Shown piece by piece: positions 7,381 through 13,242 of a DNA stretch of 27,781 nucleotides. How positions within the stretch are numbered: position 1 is the stretch's first letter; every line of letters begins with the position of its first letter. A program made the position numbers and the translations under genes. This DNA is from Phycisphaerae bacterium. Lineage in GTDB: Bacteria; Planctomycetota; Phycisphaerae; Phycisphaerales; Phycisphaeraceae. Below the pieces are notes generated by a model. That model did not search any database. It was not told where the DNA came from and saw only the letters and a program-made list of their open reading frames with translations. The stretch is from NCBI GenBank assembly GCA_002688155.1, contig NZCH01000001.1:1-27781 (forward strand). Reading direction: 5' to 3'.

Positions 7381-7410
7381 GTCTCAAATCTCTGCGACCT
7401 CTGTGGTTGG
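7381..7410 (+). repeat. Degenerate interspersed repeat, copy 2
   Basis: The plus strand reads TCTCTGCGACCTCTGTGGTT, sharing the CTGCGA and CT-TGTGGT core with the copy at 7231-7270 on the other strand. It is non-coding in all frames as far as I can judge. Confidence 0.4.
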
Positions 7411-7504
7411 ATCATTCGGGTCAGTTGCCAAACGACTTGCATCCGGTCGCATATGACGCCTTTGTGACCGGCCGTGATCACCGGGGGAGCCGGTCGTAAA
7501 ATAA

Positions 7505-7675
7505 TTGGTGAACAAGAGGTCACAAGTCGGAAGGTCAGGACACCCAACCTCAGGCCCCAAAGCCGTCTGACCCGATGAATCCGGTGTCTACGGGCAAAAC
7601 CCGGAACCTATTAAGAGCAAGTCGCCCTGGACACAAATCGCGACAGGGCAACGACACGAATCCTGTCGTTTTCCT
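7505..7675 (+). ncRNA. Candidate structured RNA (sRNA or leader) upstream of ftsW
   Basis: The segment follows an AT-rich TAAAAT (7497-7502) and holds a series of inverted repeats. These are GGTCAG 7533-7538 with CTGACC 7567-7572, extended by TCG/CGA at 7527-7529 and 7573-7575; CGGG 7591-7594 with CCCG 7600-7603 around CAAAA; GCCCTG 7624-7629 with CAGGGC 7644-7649; and AACGACA 7650-7656 with TGTCGTT 7664-7670 followed by two more T. The last is terminator-like. It matches no RNA family I can name: the SRP, RNase P and tmRNA core motifs are absent. Short stems can arise by chance, so this is a hypothesis. Confidence 0.25.
7650..7672 (+). terminator. Terminator-like hairpin
   Basis: A 7-base perfect stem (AACGACA/TGTCGTT) with a 7-base loop ends in a run of four T (7669-7672). 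It is the best intrinsic-terminator candidate in the window and lies just before the ftsW promoter. Confidence 0.4.
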
Positions 7676-7691
7676 GCCGGGCGACATGGGG

Positions 7692-7720
7692 GTGACATTG
7701 CGCAAATTGTTTTGTTACAT
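7692..7720 (+). promoter_or_regulatory. Promoter of the ftsW-family gene
   Basis: GTGACA (7692-7697, five of six bases of TTGACA), a 17-base spacer and TTACAT (7715-7720) make the best promoter in the window. TTACAT is also the -10 box of zwf. It ends nine bases before the ATG at 7730. Confidence 0.55.
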
Positions 7721-7729
7721 GGTTTAACA

Positions 7730-9040
7730 ATGACATATTGCAAAAGGGGTGGGGGTTGCCTGCCGTGGGGTGAAGTACCCATGCGGGCGGGCGCGGCCCA
7801 CCTGAGCTGGCTGCGCCGTGTACTTTCAGGCGGCCGGCTCGCCCGCGACGATATGACATGGGTGTTACGTGCGGCTCACATGGTGCAACTGTCGGTCGTG
7901 GCGCTGCTGGCCATCGGGGTGATCATGGTCCAGTCGGCGGCGATGTCGGTGGCGTCGGCCGGTCATTCGGCCGGCTCGCCGGATGCGATGCGGGCAATAC
8001 TGACGAGTCGGCAGGTGGTTTACGCGGGCATCGCGATTGGCGTGATGCTGCTGGCGTCTCGGATCAACGTTCGGCATGTGCTGGCGGTGCGTATGTGGTG
8101 GAATCCGCTGCTGTGGGGGTTCGCGGCGGCGGTGGCGCTTACGGCGGCGACGCTGGTGCCGGGCGTGGGGCGGACGATCAATGGGGCGGCACGGTGGCTG
8201 ACGCTTGGGCCCGCCAGTTGGGGTGTGACGTTCCAGCCCAGTGAACTGGTCAAATGGTTGATGGTGATATTGCTGGCGTGGTGGGCGGCGCGGCGGCGTA
8301 TGGACGCGGCGCCGCACGGCCAGAAGAGGGCAGGGATGCGCTCGTTCACACGCGGGCTTGGGCCGGCCGTGCTGGTGGTCGCCGTGGGATGCGGCATCAT
8401 CCTGGTCGAAGATCTGGGCACGGCGGTGTTGATCGCGGCGGTGGCTGGGTGCCTGTTGCTGGCGGGTGGGGCGCGGGTGTGGCATATGATTGTCCTGTCG
8501 CTGCCAGCGGCGGTGGCGGTCGCGATGGCGATCTGGTGGACGCCGTATCGCCTGCAGCGGCTGCTGATCTTCATGGACCCCTGGTCAGATCCGCGCGGGG
8601 GTGGTTATCACGCGATCCAGTCGATGCTCGCGTTCGCCGAGGGCGGCGTAACCGGGCGCGGGTTGGGCAACTCGATCCAGAAGTTCTACCTCCCGCAGGA
8701 TACGAACGACTTCCTGTTTCCGATCATCTGCGAGGAGTTGGGTCTGGTAGGCGCGGCGCTGGTGGTGTGTCTCTACGTCGGGCTGGTGTGGCTGGCGCTG
8801 GGTGTAGCGCGGCGGTGCGACGACCTGTTCGGCCGGCTGCTGGCGCTGGGCATCATGCTCACGCTCGGGATGCAGGCGCTCTTGAACATCGCGGTGGTGA
8901 CGGTTGTTGTGCCGACCAAGGGCATTGCGCTGCCACTGATCAGCGCCGGTGGGACGGGCTGGATCGTCACGGCAGGCATGTTGGGGTTACTCGCGGCGCT
9001 GGACAATGCGAGTGCGTTGGAGGAGGGCACCAGTACCTAA
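7730..9040 (+). CDS. ftsW: FtsW/RodA/SpoVE-family peptidoglycan glycosyltransferase
   Basis: SEDS proteins polymerise lipid II into glycan strands at the inner membrane, with a partner transpeptidase. This protein has about ten hydrophobic segments and the family motifs NGAARWLTLG...FQPSELVK, AFAEGGVTGRGLGNS, FPIICEELGLVGAALV and PTKGIALPLISAGGTG. The usual last motif is PFISYGGSS, so the Tyr-Gly-Gly-Ser end is altered. I chose ATG 7730 (436 aa) because a strong promoter ends nine bases before it; ATG 7781 (419 aa) is a real alternative and gives a more typical N-terminus. No pbp, murG, ftsQ or ftsZ gene is nearby. The sequence looks like FtsW rather than RodA mostly by the overall motif set, so the symbol is tentative. 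Confidence 0.85.
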   Translation: MTYCKRGGGCLPWGEVPMRAGAAHLSWLRRVLSGGRLARDDMTWVLRAAHMVQLSVVALLAIGVIMVQSAAMSVASAGHSAGSPDAMRAILTSRQVVYAGIAIGVMLLASRINVRHVLAVRMWWNPLLWGFAAAVALTAATLVPGVGRTINGAARWLTLGPASWGVTFQPSELVKWLMVILLAWWAARRRMDAAPHGQKRAGMRSFTRGLGPAVLVVAVGCGIILVEDLGTAVLIAAVAGCLLLAGGARVWHMIVLSLPAAVAVAMAIWWTPYRLQRLLIFMDPWSDPRGGGYHAIQSMLAFAEGGVTGRGLGNSIQKFYLPQDTNDFLFPIICEELGLVGAALVVCLYVGLVWLALGVARRCDDLFGRLLALGIMLTLGMQALLNIAVVTVVVPTKGIALPLISAGGTGWIVTAGMLGLLAALDNASALEEGTST

Positions 9041-9125
9041 ATGCCCAATGACCGAGGCCGCGAGAATGCCGATTACCGAAGGCGCAGTGCTGAATCGGTG
9101 CGCTCCAGGCAGCAAGCGGCGGCAG

Positions 9126-9851
9126 TTAGTCAGTCATGTCGATTTCGCGTGCGATGGTCTTCCAGTCGCCGATCAGTGCGCATTGGTTGATGATGGCGAG
9201 CAGGCAGCGCAGGCGGTCGGTGCGTGAGGCTCCGTTGTGGCGGGCGGTGGCATTGAGCTTGGCGAGCATGCGCATGGCATTCTCGCGTCGCCTGGAGCGG
9301 CGCGTGGCGCCAACGTCGATGAGCGCGACCCGGCCGGTCGCGGGATCGACCAGGAAGTTGGCGGTCTTGAGGTCACGGTTAAAGAAGCCTGCGTGAATAA
9401 GGCCGGCGGTGATGTTGGCGACGCGGCGTGTGACGGCGACGCGGTTCGCGCGGTCGCACAGGTGCTGGCCGTCGTCGATCCAGTTCCACAGTGACATGCC
9501 CTGCTCGCGTGTGGCAAGCCAGCGTTTGATGCCCACGCCGACGCGCTGCGATCCGTGCGAGGCGATTGGCAGCACGTCGATGCCGTGTTCGCGCAGGATA
9601 CGCGACCAGCGCTGTTCCCACTGCGCGGGGTGTGCGCCGACGCACGCGTAGATGAGCTGTTTGATCGGCGAGAACTCGAAACGCTTGATGACGAACGCGC
9701 CGTCATCATTGCGCACGCGCCAGACCTGGCTGCGGGCGTCGATCTTGTACGTCTTGTCCCGCGGCGCTGCAACGAGCGACGGGCCGTCGGATACATGCGA
9801 GGTGGAAGTTGACGAGCCCATCGTGCGACATGAAAGAGGTTGACGGTTCAT
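9126..9851 (-). CDS. Kdo/WaaP-like lipopolysaccharide kinase
   Basis: A 241-aa protein with a protein-kinase-like fold of the lipopolysaccharide kinase (WaaP/KdkA) family, which phosphorylates sugars of the LPS core on the cytoplasmic side. Visible kinase marks are the ATP-binding lysine in VIKRF (Lys56), the catalytic loop NRDLKTANF (Asp160, Asn165) and LIDVGATR with the metal-binding Asp179 in place of DFG. It is the last gene of a minus-strand operon starting with lptB, which supports an LPS substrate. The start could instead be ATG 9821, 30 bases in; the segment before it is Ser/Thr-rich and not conserved-looking. It begins 42 bases after the sulfotransferase stop. It could also be another small-molecule or sugar kinase of the same fold. 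Confidence 0.8.
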   Translation of the reverse strand: MNRQPLSCRTMGSSTSTSHVSDGPSLVAAPRDKTYKIDARSQVWRVRNDDGAFVIKRFEFSPIKQLIYACVGAHPAQWEQRWSRILREHGIDVLPIASHGSQRVGVGIKRWLATREQGMSLWNWIDDGQHLCDRANRVAVTRRVANITAGLIHAGFFNRDLKTANFLVDPATGRVALIDVGATRRSRRRENAMRMLAKLNATARHNGASRTDRLRCLLAIINQCALIGDWKTIAREIDMTD

Positions 9852-9893
9852 CGGGAGCGACCGGCCAGCCGATGCGCCGCATCACAGCCAGGA

Positions 9894-10787
9894 TTACGAC
9901 GAAGTAGAACGCACATCGTAACCGTAAAACGGCGACAGTTCGGTCATGCACTGTTTGACGTACGCACCGTCATCGGCGCCGAGGTAATCGCCGTATCCGC
10001 CGACGATGCCTCGGCGGGTCTTGTAGGTTTCCGTGTCGTTGGGGTCGCCCGGGCGCAGGCGCGTGTCCTTGAGACCGCCATCCACTTCGAGCTTGCGCAT
10101 ATTGTCGAACGACCCGAAGTCGACGGCACGGCGGATGGTCCGGTCGGCCACGTTGCGGATGCCTGCGAAGTGAAGCACGCGCCGCAGCTCACCGGCCGTG
10201 TCGGCGTGCATGTCTTCATATCGCAGGAGCATGAAGTCGGCGGGCATGTCGCGGTTGTCGGCCCAGACATTGTAGAAGCGGACCATGGTTCGGACGCCGC
10301 CACGCGGGTTGCGGATGAACGCGCCAATGTCGCCGTGGAACAGGCCATCGCGCCGGCCCATGTGCAGATAGGCGGACACCGCCAGGTCGCGCAGGTCGCG
10401 GATCAGCAGAATGATCTTGATGTCACGGTACTCGGTCTTGGTTGTTACCAGTTCGCCGGGCGTCTTGAGTTGCGGGTTGTCATCGTGTTTGGCGCGGATC
10501 GCGGGCACGTGTTGGTGCTGTTGCATGGGATGCCGATTGCGGTTGAGCCGATCCAGACGAATCGCTTCCTGAAGCGGCAGGTCGAAGTGATCGGCCATGG
10601 CGTGCCCGATCATGATTCGCAGCCAGGTTCTGCCGGCCTTGGGATACGACAGGAGCATCGTCTCGCCGCGCCGGTTCCACTTGCGCCTGTACATGGCGCG
10701 GACGATAGGCGTCTTGCGCAGATGCGCCTGGAGTCTAAACGTCAGCGTCGGGCGTTGCAGGAAGTTGGGGATCAGCTCAACTGCCAT
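9894..10787 (-). CDS. PAPS-dependent sulfotransferase family protein
   Basis: The 297-aa protein carries both PAPS-binding elements of the sulfotransferase superfamily: the 5'-phosphosulfate loop LSYPKAGRTWLR (residues 46-57, with Lys50) and the 3'-phosphate-binding motif IRDLRDLAVSAYL (residues 129-141, with Arg130 and Ser138). A C-terminal RRGIVGGYGDYL segment matches the region that also contacts PAPS (RxGxxGdW-like). Such enzymes move a sulfonyl group to sugar or other hydroxyl groups. Its place between a 71-aa membrane protein gene (overlap of 11 bases) and an LPS-kinase-like gene in an lptB operon suggests that a lipopolysaccharide or surface glycan is sulfated. No PAPS-making genes are in the window. 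The fold assignment is sure; the acceptor is inferred. Confidence 0.88.
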   Translation of the reverse strand: MAVELIPNFLQRPTLTFRLQAHLRKTPIVRAMYRRKWNRRGETMLLSYPKAGRTWLRIMIGHAMADHFDLPLQEAIRLDRLNRNRHPMQQHQHVPAIRAKHDDNPQLKTPGELVTTKTEYRDIKIILLIRDLRDLAVSAYLHMGRRDGLFHGDIGAFIRNPRGGVRTMVRFYNVWADNRDMPADFMLLRYEDMHADTAGELRRVLHFAGIRNVADRTIRRAVDFGSFDNMRKLEVDGGLKDTRLRPGDPNDTETYKTRRGIVGGYGDYLGADDGAYVKQCMTELSPFYGYDVRSTSS

Positions 10788-10992
10788 CGGCGGGCTCCGT
10801 GGTGGACGTGCTTGCTGACCGATCAGTCAATCCCAGTTCGCGCTGCCGCACCATTGCGTGACCATCGATCACACGGATCGCGACAAGCGCAAGCGCGACC
10901 AGCACGGCGAAGACGATCAGGCGGATGGGCCAGGGGCTCAGCGCGCTTTTGGGGGCCGGCGTGCCGTCGGATTCGGGCGCGGTCTGATTCAT
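10777..10992 (-). CDS. 71-aa single-span membrane protein
   Basis: A small protein with a Pro/Ala-rich N-terminus, one membrane segment (IRLIVFAVLVALALVAIRV, about residues 25-43) and a Ser/Thr-rich tail. I do not recognise a family; it is far too short for LptC, although its position next to lptB and its single N-terminal span are reminiscent. The ATG at 10992 is chosen because the longer frame to 11061 would add a basic, non-membrane segment that runs into the lptB stop. Its end overlaps the sulfotransferase start by 11 bases, a sign of translational coupling. A stem-loop lies between it and lptB. Confidence 0.65.
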   Translation of the reverse strand: MNQTAPESDGTPAPKSALSPWPIRLIVFAVLVALALVAIRVIDGHAMVRQRELGLTDRSASTSTTEPADGS

Positions 10993-11020
10993 AAAGGTCA
11001 GTGGAATACGGGTGCTGGCG

Positions 11021-11043
11021 CGCCCGCACCGCTGGAGCGGGCG
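11021..11043. other. Stem-loop between lptB and the 71-aa gene
   Basis: CGCCCGC and GCGGGCG form a perfect 7-base inverted repeat around nine bases. There is no U-run, so it may be an mRNA processing or attenuation element that separates lptB expression from the downstream genes rather than a full terminator. Confidence 0.35.
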
Positions 11044-11057
11044 GGGCGTCGAGGCGA

Positions 11058-11795
11058 TCACCCAAACTCATCGCCACGGAATGTCGTACCCAAATACAGT
11101 TTGCGCACCTGTTTGTGGTTGATGATCTGTTTGGGCGTGCCTTCGGCGAAGACCTTGCCTTCAAAGATGACGTAGGCGCGGTCGCATATTTCAAGCGTGC
11201 GCTGGACGTTGTGGTCGGTAACGAGCATGGCGATGTGCTGTTCGTCGCGCAGGCGGGTGATTTCCCTTTGCAGGTCTTCGACGGCGACCGGGTCGACGCC
11301 GGAGAATGGTTCGTCCAGGAGCATCAGCGACGGTTCGCTGACAAGCGCGCGTGCGATCTCGAGTTTACGTTTCTCTCCGCCGCTGCAGAGGCGCGCTGGT
11401 TGTTTGCGTACGTGTGTGAGGCCGAACTGTTCCAGCAATTCGGCCGCACGTTTGCGTTGCTGAGCGGGCGGCATCGGGCGGGTTTCGAGGATTGCCAGCA
11501 GGTTCTGTTCCACGCTGAGCCCCTGAAATACGCTGGGCTCCTGCGCGAGGTAGCCCATACCGTGCCGGGCGCGTTTGTACATCGGCAACTCCGTGACGTC
11601 GTGTCCGTTGAAGATGACGCGCCCGCCTTCGGGGGTGATCATGCCGATGGTGATGCGAAAGCTGGTGGTTTTGCCGGCGCCGTTGCGTCCCAGCAGGCCG
11701 ACAATCTCACCCTCAGACACGTCGAACGACACGTGGTCGACCACCGTGCGGCCGCCGTATCGCTTGATCAGGTCATTGGCTTTAAGGATGAACAT
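11058..11795 (-). CDS. lptB: LPS export ABC transporter ATP-binding protein LptB
   Basis: LptB is the cytoplasmic ATPase of the Lpt machine that extracts lipopolysaccharide from the inner membrane and drives it to the cell surface. The 245-aa protein shows Walker A GRNGAGKTT (residues 36-44), the LptB-typical PMYKRARHGMGYLAQEPSVF Q-loop region, the signature CSGGEKRKLEIARAL (Cys replacing the usual Leu), Walker B LMLLDEPFSGVDP and the H-loop TDHNV. The ATG at 11795 is chosen: a TAGAAT hexamer ends seven bases upstream and the fold starts at once. LptA, LptC and LptFG are not in the window. Downstream genes for a sulfotransferase and an LPS-kinase-like protein fit an LPS operon. A general branched-chain-type ATPase is the alternative but less likely. 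Confidence 0.92.
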   Translation of the reverse strand: MFILKANDLIKRYGGRTVVDHVSFDVSEGEIVGLLGRNGAGKTTSFRITIGMITPEGGRVIFNGHDVTELPMYKRARHGMGYLAQEPSVFQGLSVEQNLLAILETRPMPPAQQRKRAAELLEQFGLTHVRKQPARLCSGGEKRKLEIARALVSEPSLMLLDEPFSGVDPVAVEDLQREITRLRDEQHIAMLVTDHNVQRTLEICDRAYVIFEGKVFAEGTPKQIINHKQVRKLYLGTTFRGDEFG

Positions 11796-11802
11796 AACGA
11801 TG

Positions 11803-11808
11803 ATTCTA
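11803..11808 (-). promoter_or_regulatory. -10-like hexamer TAGAAT of the lptB operon
   Basis: On the minus strand TAGAAT is followed by seven bases and the ATG at 11795, again a leaderless arrangement. No convincing -35 box was found. Confidence 0.45.
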
Positions 11809-11977
11809 ACGTAAAGAGATTGGGTGACCTTGTGTTCCACCGGTTTGCAACCAGGCCCGTTGCCGCGCGGGTACGCGGTTGCCAGGTAATACGCTCGCCG
11901 TGGTCGGTTCAGGGGAATTGTCGTGCAAAGTGCGTTGTGCCCGCGACCACCAGTCGCGGCTTAACATTCAATGGCGA

Positions 11978-11983
11978 TACAAT
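11978..11983 (+). promoter_or_regulatory. -10-like hexamer TACAAT at the head of the vWA operon
   Basis: TACAAT ends seven bases before the ATG at 11991, and no Shine-Dalgarno sequence is present. A TTAACA at 11961-11966 is too close (11 bases) to serve as -35. Together with the divergent lptB signal, it makes the 195-base gap 11796-11990 a two-way promoter region. Confidence 0.45.
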
Positions 11984-11990
11984 CACAGCC

Positions 11991-12297
11991 ATGAATGCAG
12001 TGCTCCGCTGGTTCTGGCACCTGTTGCCCGGCAATCAGCTTGGAGATGCTGCTGAATCCCTGGCCAACCGTTATCGGCTTTGGCCGGCATGGGTACGGTG
12101 TACGCGTCACGATCGGTACTGGCACCATCCTGGCTGCGCTCGTCTACGGCGGCATCGTGTGGATGATGATCTCGCACATGGTCAAGCACTTCGACCAGAC
12201 CGTACGTCGGTTCAGTGGAACAGGGCAGGCAGAGTCGGAAAGTCGTAAAGTTGAGAGTTGCAGCAGCACCGCACCATTGACGGATCAACGGGCATGA
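11991..12297 (+). pseudogene. Small membrane protein, apparently frameshifted (first gene of the vWA operon)
   Basis: Two overlapping frames share this stretch. The frame opened by ATG 11991 starts convincingly (NAVLRWFWHLLPGNQL) and has the promoter-like TACAAT seven bases upstream, but loses its third-position GC bias after about 12100 and stops at 12248. The +1 frame then shows strong bias and a clear membrane span (TILAALVYGGIVWMMI), ending at 12297 with TGA overlapping the ATG of the DUF58 gene. Removing one G near 12101-12102 joins them into a protein of about 101 aa with a smooth WVRVRVTIGTG junction. It may be a real frameshift, a sequencing error, or a gene starting at 12043 in the second frame. 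Function is unknown; coupling to DUF58 suggests a membrane accessory of that system. Confidence 0.5.
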
Positions 12298-13232
12298 GTG
12301 AAACAAACGTTGCGACAGGGATGCGTTACCTTGACCCGGCGGCGCTTGCGCGGCTCAAAGATCTTGGTCTGGCGGCGCGGCTGGTGGTGGAGGGTTTGTA
12401 CGCGGGTCGGCATCGATCGCCACACCGCGGGTTCTCCGTCGAGTTCGCGGAGCACCGTCAGTACACGCCCGGCGTCGACCCGCGCCACCTGGACTGGAAA
12501 ATCCTCGGCAAGCGCGATCGGCTTTACGTCAAACAGTATGAAGAGCAAACGAACCTGCGCTGTTATTTGCTGCTCGATGCGTCGCGGTCGATGGGTTACC
12601 GGCACGACGGGCCAATGACGAAATTCGAGTATGCGTGTTACTGCACGGCGTCGCTGGCGTACCTGATGCAGGCGCAACGGGACGCATTTGGTTTGATCAC
12701 ATTCGCGCAGCGCGTGCTGACGCACATCCCGCCGCGGCAAGGCAAGGCACACGTGGGCGTGGTGATGGAGACGCTCGAGTCGATGGGTCCGCCGCCGCCG
12801 GATGCGGACGGACAAACCGACCTGCCTGCCACATTGCACGAGCTGGCTGAGACGATCAAACGCCGGGCGCTGGTGGTTGTCTTGTCGGACTTGTTCAGCA
12901 GTGCCAGCGACGCAGATGAACTGCTCGACGCGATCGGACACCTTCGCCATCGCAAGCATGAAGTGGTTGTGTTGCAGGTGCTGGATCCTGCGGAGCGGAC
13001 GTTTCCGTTTGAGGACGCGGGCCAGATCCAGGACGTGGAGACCGGCCGGCTCGTTGCGGCCGATGCACAGGCGGTGCGCCGGCACTACCTCGAGGCGATC
13101 AAGCAATACCTGGACACGATTCGCATCGGTTGTGCCCGGCGCGATGTCAGCTACGCAATGACCGACACGGATGAGCCGTTCGCGACGTTCTTGAGCACCT
13201 ATTTGTCGCGTCGCCAGCACGGGTGGACGTAA
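12294..13232 (+). CDS. DUF58 domain protein with vWA-like fold
   Basis: This 312-aa protein has the DUF58 core: VEGLYAGRHRSPHRGFSVEFAEHRQYTPGVDPRHLDWK in the first 85 residues (the hallmark R-x-Y-x-P-G-D-x-x-x-x-D-W) followed by a vWA-like domain beginning LLLDASRSMGY with a MIDAS-type D-x-S-x-S (Asp95, Ser97, Ser99). Such proteins usually work with a MoxR-type AAA+ ATPase in folding, metal insertion or envelope stress. The start ATG 12294 overlaps the stop of the upstream gene (ATGA), so translation is probably coupled. There is no membrane span, so it is likely cytoplasmic. It is followed 10 bases later by a BatA-like gene, the usual order in this type of cluster. Its ATPase partner is not in the window. 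Confidence 0.9.
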   Translation: MSETNVATGMRYLDPAALARLKDLGLAARLVVEGLYAGRHRSPHRGFSVEFAEHRQYTPGVDPRHLDWKILGKRDRLYVKQYEEQTNLRCYLLLDASRSMGYRHDGPMTKFEYACYCTASLAYLMQAQRDAFGLITFAQRVLTHIPPRQGKAHVGVVMETLESMGPPPPDADGQTDLPATLHELAETIKRRALVVVLSDLFSSASDADELLDAIGHLRHRKHEVVVLQVLDPAERTFPFEDAGQIQDVETGRLVAADAQAVRRHYLEAIKQYLDTIRIGCARRDVSYAMTDTDEPFATFLSTYLSRRQHGWT

Positions 13233-13242
13233 CGATTGGGGA

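Larger units (their letters stand above)
7100..7729. other. 630-base divergent intergenic region
   Basis: No protein-coding frame here has support. Base composition is visibly less GC-rich than the flanking genes. It contains two degenerate copies of a CTCTGCG...CTCTGTGGT-type interspersed sequence (7231-7270 reversed and 7381-7410 direct). It also contains a long inverted repeat (7466-7472 with 7489-7495), several hairpins between 7527 and 7672 that end in a terminator-like stem, and the ftsW promoter. Confidence 0.6.

Noticed and set aside
7100..7729. tRNA, SRP RNA, tmRNA or RNase P gene in the large gap
   Set aside because: I looked for T-arm GGTTCGANTCC, the SRP GGAAGGAAGCA-like core, and the RNase P GAGGAAAGTCCGGGC core. 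None is present; only an unclassified set of hairpins remains.
8254..9051. Second plus-strand frame inside ftsW
   Set aside because: It has no hydrophobic spans and is Gly/Arg-rich, while the other frame has all SEDS motifs.
9840..11990. Long plus-strand frames (about 380-415 codons) across the sulfotransferase and lptB genes
   Set aside because: They are antisense to genes with unmistakable Walker and PAPS motifs. Only the last part of one of them (from 11991) is kept as the start of the frameshifted membrane protein.
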